Source: RGIG3178 sp963674495
GTDB lineage: Bacteria > Bacillota > Clostridia > Christensenellales > QAND01
Length of the DNA: 64,000 bases
Direction: 5' to 3'
NCBI GenBank assembly: GCA_963674495.2
Contig: CAXXLG010000001.1
Location: forward strand, 744,001-808,000
The position numbers and the translations under genes were made by a program. A model generated the notes under the pieces. The model did no database searches. It worked only from the letters and a program-made list of their open reading frames with translations, and was not told the origin of the DNA. Positions 52,744 to 62,116 of this stretch are shown here, one piece after another; position 1 is the stretch's first letter; every line of letters starts with the position of its first letter.

Positions 52744-53661
52744 ATGGGCGCATACATGGTTAAGCGTATATTGTCCGCGGTGATCACATTATTTCTGGTC
52801 GCAACGCTGACATTTTTTTTAATGTTTCTGGTGCCGGGCGGCCCGTTTTTAGCCGAAAAAGCTCCGTCAGTGCAGACGCTTGAAGCGCTCAATCGCAAAT
52901 ACGGTTTGGATCAGCCGGTGGGTACGCAGTATGTAAACTATCTAAAACATCTTGTCCAGGGGGATTTAGGCACTTCTCTCAAGATGCGCGGACGTGAAGT
53001 TGTGGACATCATCAAGACCGCATTCCCCGTGTCTGCACGATTGGGGGGACTTTCGGCGTTTTTGGCAATCCTGATCGGCATACCGTTGGGCTCTGTTGCA
53101 GCATTAAAGCGCGGTAAATTCTTAGATGGTTTTATTCGATTTTTTGCCACGCTGGGCATTGCTATTCCAAGTTTTGTATTGGCAACATCTCTTATGTACT
53201 ATTTTGGTGTATCCCTGCATATTCTGCCAACCTATGGTTTATCCACGCCGCTACACTATATATTGCCCATGATCTCACTTTCTTTTTATCCAACCGCGTA
53301 TATATCACGGCTGATGCGTTCAAGTATGTTGGACGTATTGGGCCAGGACTATATGCGAACGGCCAGGGCAAAGGGTCTTCCGCCACATATAACATTGTTT
53401 AAGCATGCACTTAGAAATGCGGTTCTGCCAATCATCACCTACCTTGGTCCAATGCTCGCCTATATTCTGACAGGCAGTTTTATCGTGGAAAGAATTTTTA
53501 CCATTCCCGGGCTTGGCAGCCAGTTTATCAGTTCCATCACCGACCGCGATTATCCGTTGATCATGGGATTGACTATTTTTCTTGCATTTTTATTGATAAC
53601 ATTGAACGTAATCGTGGATTTTGCCTATAAGCTTGTTGATCCTCGGATCAAATTAAAATAG
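52744..53661 (+). CDS. Peptide ABC transporter permease (OppB/DppB)
   Basis: The product has 305 residues from ATG 52744, six bases after GGGAGGTC; the ATG at 52729 overlaps the site and is rejected. MVKRILSAVITLFLVATLTF and FLMFLVPGGPF begin the first helix; RTARAKGLPPHITLFKHALRNAVLPI is the EAA coupling loop. First gene of an operon that continues with oppC, oppD, oppF and, further on, the binding protein. The peptide spectrum is unknown. Confidence 0.92.
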   Translation: MGAYMVKRILSAVITLFLVATLTFFLMFLVPGGPFLAEKAPSVQTLEALNRKYGLDQPVGTQYVNYLKHLVQGDLGTSLKMRGREVVDIIKTAFPVSARLGGLSAFLAILIGIPLGSVAALKRGKFLDGFIRFFATLGIAIPSFVLATSLMYYFGVSLHILPTYGLSTPLHYILPMISLSFYPTAYISRLMRSSMLDVLGQDYMRTARAKGLPPHITLFKHALRNAVLPIITYLGPMLAYILTGSFIVERIFTIPGLGSQFISSITDRDYPLIMGLTIFLAFLLITLNVIVDFAYKLVDPRIKLK

Positions 53662-53677
53662 GAGAGGAGGCGCAGAT

Positions 53678-54727
53678 ATGGATCATAAGAACCATAACAT
53701 CAGTTTTCATGTGGACGTTTCTGATTTCATTCCCGCCGATGAAAATGAGAAGAGCCGCTTAACTGCTATGCGCGAAAGCGTCAGTTTCTGGAAAGACGGC
53801 TTTCGCAGACTTCGCAAAAACAAGCTGGCTATGGCTTCATTGATCGTAATAGTCATCGTCCTTGTACTCGCATTTATTGTGCCGTCCTTCTATCCGTATT
53901 CCTATGAGCAACAGATCAGGGGCAGCGAAAACCTTTCTCCGCTGGAATACTCACAGTCCGAATTGGATAGCAGAGCTGTTGGAGAAAGTGTTTTCCCGCA
54001 TTTTTTAGGAACCGACAGTTTGGGCCGCGATACCATGATACGCATTATGATGGGCAGTCGAATATCGCTTCTTGTGGGCATTGTCGCCAGTACCATCATT
54101 CTGCTCATCGGTTCGGTATACGGATCCATCTCAGGGTACTTCGGCGGAAAAGTTGATATGGTCATGATGCGTATTGTGGACATCATCTACACCATCCCGG
54201 ATATCCTTATCATCATTCTTCTTTCGGTCACGCTGAAATACCCGCTTAAATCATTGGCAGCCAATGTCCCTGGATTTGGATGGATCAACACGGTAGGCGT
54301 TGGTTTGATCAGCATTTTCATCGTGTTTTCCCTGCTTTATTGGGTAGGCATGGCACGCATAGTCCGCGGACAGATTCTATCGCTAAAAGAACAGGAATTT
54401 GTCACCGCCGCGCGTGCTTTGGGAGCATCACACGGCAGGATTATCCGAAAGCATCTTTTAACGAATTGTATCGGTACGCTCATCGTCACCACAACACTGC
54501 AAATTCCCGCATCCATATTTACCGAAAGCTTTCTTAGCTTCCTCGGTCTGGGCGTATCGGCGCCTATGCCAAGCTTGGGGTCGTTGGCAGCACAAGCGCT
54601 AAGCGGCGTAACCTCTTATCCGCATCGCCTAATAGCGCCGGCTGTAGCCATCAGCTTGATCATTCTGTCGTTCAACTTGTTGGGCGATGGTTTGCGCGAT
54701 GCATTTGATCCGAAATTAAAAAATTAG
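53678..54727 (+). CDS. Peptide ABC transporter permease (OppC/DppC)
   Basis: The second permease, 349 residues. The N-terminal cytoplasmic part (~60 residues) precedes MASLIVIVIVLVLAFIVPSF; GTDSLGRDTMIRIMMGSRISL is the OppC signature and AARALGASHGRIIRKHLLTN the EAA loop. GGAGAGGAGG gives the site. Six helices are expected. Confidence 0.92.
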   Translation: MDHKNHNISFHVDVSDFIPADENEKSRLTAMRESVSFWKDGFRRLRKNKLAMASLIVIVIVLVLAFIVPSFYPYSYEQQIRGSENLSPLEYSQSELDSRAVGESVFPHFLGTDSLGRDTMIRIMMGSRISLLVGIVASTIILLIGSVYGSISGYFGGKVDMVMMRIVDIIYTIPDILIIILLSVTLKYPLKSLAANVPGFGWINTVGVGLISIFIVFSLLYWVGMARIVRGQILSLKEQEFVTAARALGASHGRIIRKHLLTNCIGTLIVTTTLQIPASIFTESFLSFLGLGVSAPMPSLGSLAAQALSGVTSYPHRLIAPAVAISLIILSFNLLGDGLRDAFDPKLKN

Positions 54728-54737
54728 GAGAGCCTTT

Positions 54738-55736
54738 ATGAGTACAACATTGTTGGATATCAAGAATCTAAAACTCTCCTTTTTTACACCGGCCGGTGAA
54801 GTGAAGGCGCTCAATGACATAAGTCTGCATATGGATGAGGGAGATGTGCTGGGCATTGTGGGCGAGAGTGGCAGCGGCAAGTCCGTAACCGCTTATGCCA
54901 TAATGGGCCTAACAGTATATCCCGGCAAAATTGTTGACGGAACCATTGATTTTAACGGTCACCGGATCAACGAAATGACGGAATCCGAATTACGCGAGAT
55001 ACGCGGGAACGAAGTTAGCATGATCTTTCAAGATCCCATGACTTCGCTCAATCCCGTGTACACCATCGGGAATCAGATCCGCGAAGTCATTCGCATGCAC
55101 ACAGATCTCAACAAACAAGCTACACAGGAGCGGGCCATCGAGCTACTAACTTTGGTTGGCATCAACGAACCGGAGCGGCGATTGAAACAATACCCGCACG
55201 AGTTCTCAGGCGGCATGCGCCAACGTGTAATGATTGCCATCGCTTTGGCGTGTCAACCCAAACTCCTGATTGCGGACGAGCCTACCACTGCGCTTGATGT
55301 TACGATACAGGCGCAAATTATGGAGCTTATGATTGAGTTAAAAGAAAAGATCAATATGTCCATCGTGCTCATCACCCATGATATGGGTATCGTAGCGGGC
55401 ATGTGTCAAAAGGTCGCTGTCATGTACGGTGGTAAGATTGTAGAATTTGGCTCTGTTGATGAAATATTCTATAACCCGCAACATGAATACACAAAAGGAC
55501 TGCTGCGCAGCATCCCAAAGCTCAACGTAACGGGACACGAAAAATTGATCCCAATCGAGGGCACACCCGTTGATACGTTGAATCCTCCGGCCGGTTGCCC
55601 GTTTGCGCCCCGTTGCGATAAATGCATGAAGATTTGTCTTCGAGAAATGCCTTATTATATGGATGTCAACGATACGCATTACTGCGCCTGTTGGCTTTTG
55701 CAGAAGGAAGCATTTGAAACGGGAGGTAAGTTTTGA
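54738..55736 (+). CDS. Peptide ABC transporter ATPase (OppD/DppD)
   Basis: The ATPase is 332 residues long. GESGSGKSVTAYAIMG (Walker A), FSGGMRQRVMIAIALA (signature) and LLIADEPTTALDVT (Walker B) are complete. The C-terminal CPFAPRCDKCMKIC stretch is the oligopeptide-type C-terminal extension with four cysteines, which may bind an Fe-S cluster. Its stop overlaps the start of oppF (TGATG). Confidence 0.94.
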   Translation: MSTTLLDIKNLKLSFFTPAGEVKALNDISLHMDEGDVLGIVGESGSGKSVTAYAIMGLTVYPGKIVDGTIDFNGHRINEMTESELREIRGNEVSMIFQDPMTSLNPVYTIGNQIREVIRMHTDLNKQATQERAIELLTLVGINEPERRLKQYPHEFSGGMRQRVMIAIALACQPKLLIADEPTTALDVTIQAQIMELMIELKEKINMSIVLITHDMGIVAGMCQKVAVMYGGKIVEFGSVDEIFYNPQHEYTKGLLRSIPKLNVTGHEKLIPIEGTPVDTLNPPAGCPFAPRCDKCMKICLREMPYYMDVNDTHYCACWLLQKEAFETGGKF

Positions 55737-56749
55737 TGGATAATCGATCCGAAAATCAGACAGATCCATCCTCCATACAAAAACCCTTGGTTGAGGTGCG
55801 TAACCTCAAGCAATACTTCCCCGTCAGCACCGGGCTGTTCAAAACACGCTATGTAAAAGCTGTCGATGACGTGTCCTTCCACATCAATCGGGGTGAAACG
55901 TTTGGTCTTGTGGGTGAATCGGGTTGCGGAAAAACAACGACCGGTCGTACCATATTACGGTTGCATGAACCGACAGATGGAAAAATATTCTATAACGGTG
56001 TTGATATAACACATACGGATATGATGCCATACCGCCGGAAGATGCAGGTCGTGTTCCAGGATCCATACTCCTCCCTTAATCCGCGTATGACAGTGGGCGA
56101 TATCGTTGGAGAGCCCATCGATATCCATAAATTGGCCAGCTCAAAGAGCGAAAGAAAAGATATGATCATCAACATGCTCGAATGCGTCGGCCTCAACAGT
56201 GAACATGCCAATCGTTATCCTCATGAGTTTTCCGGTGGACAGCGCCAGCGCATCGGCATTGCCCGGGCATTGGCCGTTGATCCTGAATTCATTGTCTGCG
56301 ACGAACCCATCTCCGCGTTGGATGTTTCAATACAGGCGCAAGTTGTCAATATGTTTGAAGACCTGCAGGAAAATATGGGATTGACGTATTTGTTTATCGC
56401 TCACGACCTTTCCGTTGTCAAGCATATCAGCAAACGAACCGGCGTGATGTACCTTGGAAAACTGGTTGAACTGGCAGACAGCAATGAACTGGCGCTCCAC
56501 AGCTTACATCCGTATACGAAATCATTGATTTCTGCCATTCCCATTCCCGATCCCATCACAAGTCGGGAGCAAAAACGCATCGTTTTGGAAGGCGACGTAC
56601 CCAGTCCACTGAATCCACCCAACGGGTGCCGCTTTCGTACACGCTGTGTGTACGCGGATGAATTGTGTGCAAAGGAAGAACCTGAATTTTGTGAAGTGGA
56701 AACCCGCCACTATGTGGCCTGTCACCACCTTGACAGGATAAATTCGTAG
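55736..56749 (+). CDS. Peptide ABC transporter ATPase (OppF/DppF)
   Basis: A 337-residue ATPase. GESGCGKTTTGRTILR, FSGGQRQRIGIARALA and FIVCDEPISALDVS are the ABC motifs. The C-terminal extension CRFRTRCVYADELC matches the same family. ATG at 55736 overlaps the oppD stop. A binding protein follows 126 bases later in the same orientation. Confidence 0.94.
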   Translation: MDNRSENQTDPSSIQKPLVEVRNLKQYFPVSTGLFKTRYVKAVDDVSFHINRGETFGLVGESGCGKTTTGRTILRLHEPTDGKIFYNGVDITHTDMMPYRRKMQVVFQDPYSSLNPRMTVGDIVGEPIDIHKLASSKSERKDMIINMLECVGLNSEHANRYPHEFSGGQRQRIGIARALAVDPEFIVCDEPISALDVSIQAQVVNMFEDLQENMGLTYLFIAHDLSVVKHISKRTGVMYLGKLVELADSNELALHSLHPYTKSLISAIPIPDPITSREQKRIVLEGDVPSPLNPPNGCRFRTRCVYADELCAKEEPEFCEVETRHYVACHHLDRINS

Positions 56750-56875
56750 CAATGTGTTGCAATATTTGCAAGAGTACGGCAATCTGTCAAAAGATTGTGA
56801 TGCATATCTGTACGATCTAAAAATGGTGTGTTATGATAAACCAAGCAGAACCAATACGAAAGGATGATGAAAAGT

Positions 56876-58480
56876 ATGAAAAAACTGGCACTGTTTTTGA
56901 CGCTGGCCATGGTTTTCAGCCTTGCTCTTGTAGGCTGTACAACCTCTTCCAGCCAACCGTCACCGGCGGGAGACTATGACATTACGGTTAATGTGGGGTC
57001 TGAACCCGATATCATTGATCCAGCTCTGAACTCCGCTGTCGATGGTGCAACGTTACTCATCCACGGCTTTGAAGGTTTGATGACACTGGACGAAAATGGT
57101 ACTCCGATTGAAGGACAGGCAAAATCGTACACCATGAGTGATGACGGCCTGACGTATACCTTCACACTGCGTGACGATCTGAAGTGGAGCGATGGCACGG
57201 CTTTGGTTGCTTCTGATTTTGTGTATGCTTGGAATCGTGCCATTGCGCCGGACACCGCAGCAGACTACGAATATATGTTCGAGTCTATTGCCGGATATGA
57301 AGATGGCACACTCGAAGTATCGGCACCCGACGACAAGACCGTTGTGGTAACTTTGAATGCTGCTACTCCTTATTTCCTTGAGCTTTGCGCATTCCCGACT
57401 TTCTTCCCCGTCCGTCAGGACATCGTTGAAGCAGGTCCGGATACATGGGCAACGGAGCCTGAGACCTATATCGGCAACGGACCCTATAAGCTGACCGAGT
57501 GGGTTCATGATTCCTACATGGTTTACGAGAAGAACGATAATTATTGGAACGTAGCAGCTCTTGGCCCGAAATCCATCAAGTTCTTGTTGATGGACGATGA
57601 CAATGCCATACTCGCCGCTTTCCAGAACGAAGAGATCCTATTCGCGGATTCCATGCCCAATGATGAAATTCAAGCCTGGCAAGACAAGCCCGAATACCAT
57701 CAGGCAGGGCAGCTTGGAACGTACTATGTCAGCTATAATTGCGAGAACGAATTTCTCAAAGATCCGCTGGTTCGCAAAGCGTTGACATTGGCCATCGATC
57801 GCGATTTCATCTGTGTGCAGATCGGTCAGGCCGGTCAACAGCCCGCTGGCGCTTATGTGCCCACAGGATTAACCGACGCAGACCCGGCGCAGGAATTCCG
57901 TGTTGTTGGCGGCGACTATTACGATCCCACCAAGGACGCGAATGAAGCCAATCTTGCGACCGCCAAGCAGTGCCTCATCGATGCCGGCTATCCCGATGGT
58001 GAAGGTCTGCCGACGTTTGAGTATCTGTACAATACAAGCACCGGCCACCAGCAGATTGGTGAAGCGCTTCAGGATATGTGGAAAGATATCGGCGTTAACG
58101 TTGAGTTAGTTTCACAGGAATGGAACACCTTCCTCAATACACGGAAAAACGGCGAATACGATATCGCCCGCAACGGTTGGTTGGGCGACTACAACGATCC
58201 CATTTCCTTCCTGGATATGTGGATTACGGGTGGCGGAAACAACGATGCCCAGTGGACCAACGCAACGTATGATGCGCTTATTTCCCAGGTGAAAGCGTCT
58301 TCTGACAGGGCTGAACGTATTCAGGCCATGCACGATGCAGAAGATATCCTCTTTGATGAATGGGTACTTTGCCCCATCTACTACTATGTGGACATCTACC
58401 TCCAGAGCGAGAAGCTAGAGGGCTTCTACTCCTCACCGCTTGGCTATAAGTACTTCATGTACACAACGGTTTCGGAATAG
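56876..58480 (+). CDS. Oligopeptide-binding lipoprotein (OppA/SBP_bac_5)
   Basis: The protein has 534 residues from ATG 56876, eight bases after AAAGGATGA. The lipobox SLALVGC puts Cys at 21. NVGSEPDIIDPALNSAVDGA and IDRDFICVQIGQAG are family motifs; the mature part is the periplasmic-type binding protein anchored outside the membrane. It completes the oppBCDFA system and may have its own promoter, since 126 bases separate it from oppF. Confidence 0.93.
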   Translation: MKKLALFLTLAMVFSLALVGCTTSSSQPSPAGDYDITVNVGSEPDIIDPALNSAVDGATLLIHGFEGLMTLDENGTPIEGQAKSYTMSDDGLTYTFTLRDDLKWSDGTALVASDFVYAWNRAIAPDTAADYEYMFESIAGYEDGTLEVSAPDDKTVVVTLNAATPYFLELCAFPTFFPVRQDIVEAGPDTWATEPETYIGNGPYKLTEWVHDSYMVYEKNDNYWNVAALGPKSIKFLLMDDDNAILAAFQNEEILFADSMPNDEIQAWQDKPEYHQAGQLGTYYVSYNCENEFLKDPLVRKALTLAIDRDFICVQIGQAGQQPAGAYVPTGLTDADPAQEFRVVGGDYYDPTKDANEANLATAKQCLIDAGYPDGEGLPTFEYLYNTSTGHQQIGEALQDMWKDIGVNVELVSQEWNTFLNTRKNGEYDIARNGWLGDYNDPISFLDMWITGGGNNDAQWTNATYDALISQVKASSDRAERIQAMHDAEDILFDEWVLCPIYYYVDIYLQSEKLEGFYSSPLGYKYFMYTTVSE

Positions 58481-58499
58481 ATTCGAGCCTTACAAACCA

Positions 58500-58533
58500 A
58501 AGCAGGCGCTGTATACAGCGCCTGCTTTTTATT
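58500..58533 (+). terminator. Strong terminator of the opp operon
   Basis: AAGCAGGCGCTGTA and TACAGCGCCTGCTT form a perfect 14-bp palindrome, followed by TTTATTT. Confidence 0.95.
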
Positions 58534-58728
58534 TGGTATATTTGATTATAGTTTATAGGGAAGAATTCCCGTTATCCATATGATGTCGAAGTAGCTGGCA
58601 ACGCAAAAGCAGCATTGGTAATTGGTATGAGGGCGATATGATTCATACAATATCCACGATCATTTTCTATGCCTCGCCTTTTTCACATTCCCATTATGAC
58701 TTCATTCTTTGATTATTTCTAATCATTT

Positions 58729-59754
58729 TTATATATGTTTATGATATATTTTCGAATTACAAAAACTTTCCATTGCATGCTTTGCCCATGTAGAGTCGTT
58801 AAGTATGGCTCTTCCTATTCCGATTAAATCCGCTTTACCATCGGATAGCAGTTGTTCTGCAACCTTTGCCTGTGTGATTCCGCCGGTTAGAATTACCGGA
58901 GTGGACACTTCCCTCTTAAGCCTTTCTGTCAGCGGCGCGAAATAGCCTTGTCCATTTGTATTGCCCGGTATCGTATACCCGCAGAACCCGCCTGATATAT
59001 CAAGGACATCAACGCCGATCTTCTCAAATTCTCGTGCCGCTACCACGCTATCATCAATAGTAGTCCCTCCTTCGGTATAATCCGAAGCACCCAGCCTTAA
59101 GAAGATAGGAAAATCTTTACCCACTATTTGTCTAACAGCTTTTATTACCTCAATATGAATGCGGATACGATTCATAACGTTCCCGCCATATTCGTCCTTT
59201 CTTTTGTTGGTAAGCGGTGAGAAAAACTGGTTTAATAGATAACCATGTGCGCAGTGGATTTCCACGCCGTCAAATCCTGCCTTTTGAACTCGTGCGGCGG
59301 CATTTTGAAAAGAAGTAACAATATCTGCAATTTCACTCTTTATCAGTTCATGGGGCAATTCATTTACTTTCCTCAAATTCTCTACACGTGATGGCCCAAC
59401 CGGAACTTTTCCGGTAATTGCTTTGAAAGCTAAACTGCCTGCGTGGTTAATCTGAACGATCGCTTTGGATCCATTGCCATGAACAGCATTGGCAAGCTTT
59501 CTCAATTCTTCAACCATGCTATCATCTGCAATAGACAATTGATTTTTACTGGCTTTACCTTCCTGACTAATAAAGGCATGTTCTGTAATGACCGCAGAAA
59601 CATATCCACCCTCGGATTTCTCCGAATAATAGTCAAGGATCGCTTGGTTTACGCTCCCATTTGTCCCCGCCTTCCCCGTCGCCATAGGAGGCATTATCAA
59701 ACGATTGCATAGCTGTAGTGAACGTATATTTAGCGATTGGAGCATACATGTCAT
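58729..59754 (-). CDS. NADH:flavin oxidoreductase / old yellow enzyme family
   Basis: The protein has 341 residues and is a TIM-barrel FMN enzyme without the extra Fe-S/FAD domains of larger relatives. LCNRLIMPPMATGKAG (N-terminal FMN loop), VQINHAGS, HCAHGYLLNQFFSP (substrate His pair), YGGN and LIGIGRAILNDSTW are characteristic. The ATG at 59754 follows GGAGG with nine-base spacing. It likely reduces an activated alkene; the substrate is unknown. Confidence 0.92.
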   Translation of the reverse strand: MTCMLQSLNIRSLQLCNRLIMPPMATGKAGTNGSVNQAILDYYSEKSEGGYVSAVITEHAFISQEGKASKNQLSIADDSMVEELRKLANAVHGNGSKAIVQINHAGSLAFKAITGKVPVGPSRVENLRKVNELPHELIKSEIADIVTSFQNAAARVQKAGFDGVEIHCAHGYLLNQFFSPLTNKRKDEYGGNVMNRIRIHIEVIKAVRQIVGKDFPIFLRLGASDYTEGGTTIDDSVVAAREFEKIGVDVLDISGGFCGYTIPGNTNGQGYFAPLTERLKREVSTPVILTGGITQAKVAEQLLSDGKADLIGIGRAILNDSTWAKHAMESFCNSKIYHKHI

Positions 59755-59893
59755 ATTGATACAACCTCCTGCAAAATTGGCTATTTATTGTCGTTCATTG
59801 TATCTGCGCGTTATATCAATTTCCTTGTTGGTTGGCTATTTTAAATAAATGTGCTTCTTGGTGGTCTACTCATTTCGAACAAGGCCCAATGGA

Positions 59894-60679
59894 TCAGTGT
59901 GAAATTTCAGGTATCAATATGTCCGATAGTACAGTGAGGGGAATGTTGAATTCAGGCTCTCCCATTGCGCCTGATCCAATTGTGTATACCGGGAAAACAA
60001 CGGTAATCTCATCCCCTTTTATATAAAACCACTGATTGTCATTGATCGATGAAAATTCATAATCGGCGTCAGTCCCTATTTCATCGCTTATTGCGTTATT
60101 AATACGTGATTTGCCTTCCATACCGTTCGTGAAAAGATCCATAATAGCAAGTTGTTCGCCGGGTTGTTTATTGAGTATATTGATAAACATTGCATCATAA
60201 CCCTCATGCGCTCCTCCTGTATAGAACTGATATCTGATGGATATGGAAAGTAGTGTGCCGTCATTCTGATGGATAGACACTTGCGAATTAAGCGTGTATT
60301 TTACAAAATCCGCAGCCCCATATGCACCTTCTGCATCATCATGCAACTGCGTTATGCGAGCATTCACATCGTTGCTGATTGAATCATTCATCGTAGTCTG
60401 GAACCCTTCATCCATCATCCCTGAAATGACCGGGTACTCAACGTGAATTTTAACATATGTATCTTCCATTGATAATGTTTGGGCCTCTATGGATGGCGGT
60501 TGAGGAGGTGTCAAAGGTATACTGGTAGGCAATATTTGTGTGGCTGACGGCTCCGCACTTACTGAAGCGCTTGTAGCCAAAATCGACGGAACTGGCGCAC
60601 TTTCGCATCCGGCCAGATAGAAAATAGCCATCAAGACAATTAAAATTACCAAAACATATTTGTGTTTCCTCATCATCAT
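59894..60679 (-). CDS. DUF3298/DUF4163-type lipoprotein
   Basis: The protein has 261 residues. Signal peptide with lipobox FYLAGC (Cys25), then a Ser/Thr/Pro-rich linker (~30-65), then DUF4163 (VKIHVEYPVISGM...) and a DUF3298 domain with YTGGAHEGYDAM and GMEGKSRINNAI. Relatives occur as anti-sigma factor or deacetylase appendages (RsiV, PdaC); no catalytic domain is present here. It stands alone, so its role at the cell surface is unknown. Confidence 0.78.
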   Translation of the reverse strand: MMMRKHKYVLVILIVLMAIFYLAGCESAPVPSILATSASVSAEPSATQILPTSIPLTPPQPPSIEAQTLSMEDTYVKIHVEYPVISGMMDEGFQTTMNDSISNDVNARITQLHDDAEGAYGAADFVKYTLNSQVSIHQNDGTLLSISIRYQFYTGGAHEGYDAMFINILNKQPGEQLAIMDLFTNGMEGKSRINNAISDEIGTDADYEFSSINDNQWFYIKGDEITVVFPVYTIGSGAMGEPEFNIPLTVLSDILIPEISH

Positions 60680-61040
60680 TATCTCGAACAGGTCTACTTT
60701 ACCTGCTCTTCTCCCCTTTCATGCTGTTATCCATTCTGCCGTAATACATGGATCTTCTTTGCATTGCTTTTCGTTCTCCCGATATAAATTGCCTTTTCTT
60801 TTACTTGTACACCAATAGTTTAGCATTTTATTCCGAATATTGGAAACGATACCCATGATATGGATAGCGCATATACGGTGCATAGACATACGATTCTCAA
60901 ACGGTTGACACGAACATTGGAAAAGTATAGTGTGCATCACATTATGCTTCATGACCCGTGTCACTAAAATCAATTTTCATTATGACCGTAAAAATATATA
61001 CCGGTTGGTAACCCAAAATAGCGCGATGGGCGAAAACAGA

Positions 61041-61490
61041 TAAGGTAATGGGAAGAGATTCAGGGCGTTGACAGTCCTAGACATGTACAGCCGGGAATGT
61101 CTGGCAATCCACGTGGACAAAAGCATCAAAGCGGATATGGTCGCAAGGGTACTGGAGGCGCTGAAGCCCACCAGAGAGCTTCCCAAGCGAATCAAGGTAG
61201 ACAATGGTCCTGAGTTTATCTCCAGAGTGATGGACAACTGGGCGTACTTCAACAAGGTGCATATGGATTACTCAAGACCGGGCAGGCCGATAGACAACGC
61301 GTGGATCGAAAGCTTCAATGGGAGTTTCCGGAACGAATGCCTCAATGTGAACTGGTTCATGTCACTGGAAGATGCGAAAGCGAAGATTGAAACGTGGAGA
61401 AAAGACTATAACGAGTTCCGTCCTCACAGTGGGCTAACATACCTGACACCGGTTGAATTTGCCCTAAGACAAGGCGTTTTAGCCGATTGA
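61041..61490 (+). pseudogene. Truncated IS3-family transposase (OrfB C-terminal part)
   Basis: Reading starts right after a TAA at 61041-61043 and continues GNGKRFRALTVLDMYSRECL, which is the rve integrase core with a D; KRIKVDNGPEF contains the second acidic residue and IDNAWIESFNGSFRNECLNV the third (E). The N-terminal half of OrfB and OrfA are missing, so it is a 5'-truncated copy. It ends with the family motif GLTYLTPVEFALRQG. Confidence 0.88.
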
Positions 61491-61510
61491 AGGCCAGATT
61501 TTTTCATTTA

Positions 61511-61588
61511 GACTGGACCAAAAAGTGGGGGACACCCAACTATGCCTTCTCTAACTTTAAAAGTGGACCGGCTTTTGGGGGGCACTCC
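61511..61588. repeat. Two tandem IS-end-like direct repeats
   Basis: ACTGGACC followed by AGTGGGGGACACCC (61511-61537) and AGTGGACC followed by TTGGGGGGCACTCC (61561-61588) are about 50 bases apart. They look like right ends of two related insertion sequences after the truncated transposase, and suggest nested insertion and loss. Confidence 0.55.
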
Positions 61589-62116
61589 AGTTCCGACATG
61601 TCTAAAAACTCAATGTTTGATACAATTTTGCGTTACTCTGAATAACGTTAAAAAGTTTAATTACGCCAGTATGTTTGAATGAATAGTTCTTTAACTGCAT
61701 GGATTGTCTTACCCTCACCCATTATAGACCGCCATGACCCGCATGGTATGCATATCAAAACGCTGAAGCAAGGCAAATATCTTTCAGAATTTCAATTAAG
61801 TATGGGAGACATATTGTATTCTTAATAAGTTCACTTGCAACTGCAATCGTCCGTTCATCCTTACTTTTTTAGGCAAACGAGATATTTTTTCAACCACTTC
61901 ATTTCTCGGCCCAAATAATGGTTCGTAGAGTATAATAGAGTAGGACTGACGGGTTTGTCTACTACCATCGATTTTTTGACTGCTTCCTTATACCTCGGGG
62001 CAAAATATGCCATGTGATTAATTCACTCGGTCGGTCTCTCAAGGAAGATAGTTATCAACGTGTCTTACCACGTCATCCCTAGCATCGTATACGGGACAAG
62101 GAGAGGAGATCATCCC
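61589..62116. other. Intergenic region with a start-less minus-strand frame
   Basis: About 530 bases up to mgtE. A minus-strand frame with no good start (about 61980 down to the stop at 61796-61798) reads SRQTRQSYSIILYEPLFGPR and ends VNLLRIQYVSHT; it may be a gene fragment, but the family is unrecognised. I saw no M-box (Mg2+) riboswitch pattern before mgtE. Confidence 0.35.

Noticed and set aside
60719..60973. 84-codon minus-strand frame upstream of the DUF3298 lipoprotein
   Set aside because: Composition is unlike a protein family I know, no ribosome-binding site, and it lies in the control region of the lipoprotein gene.
61900..62116. Possible M-box magnesium riboswitch before mgtE
   Set aside because: The conserved M-box elements were not found by eye; a covariance search would be decisive.
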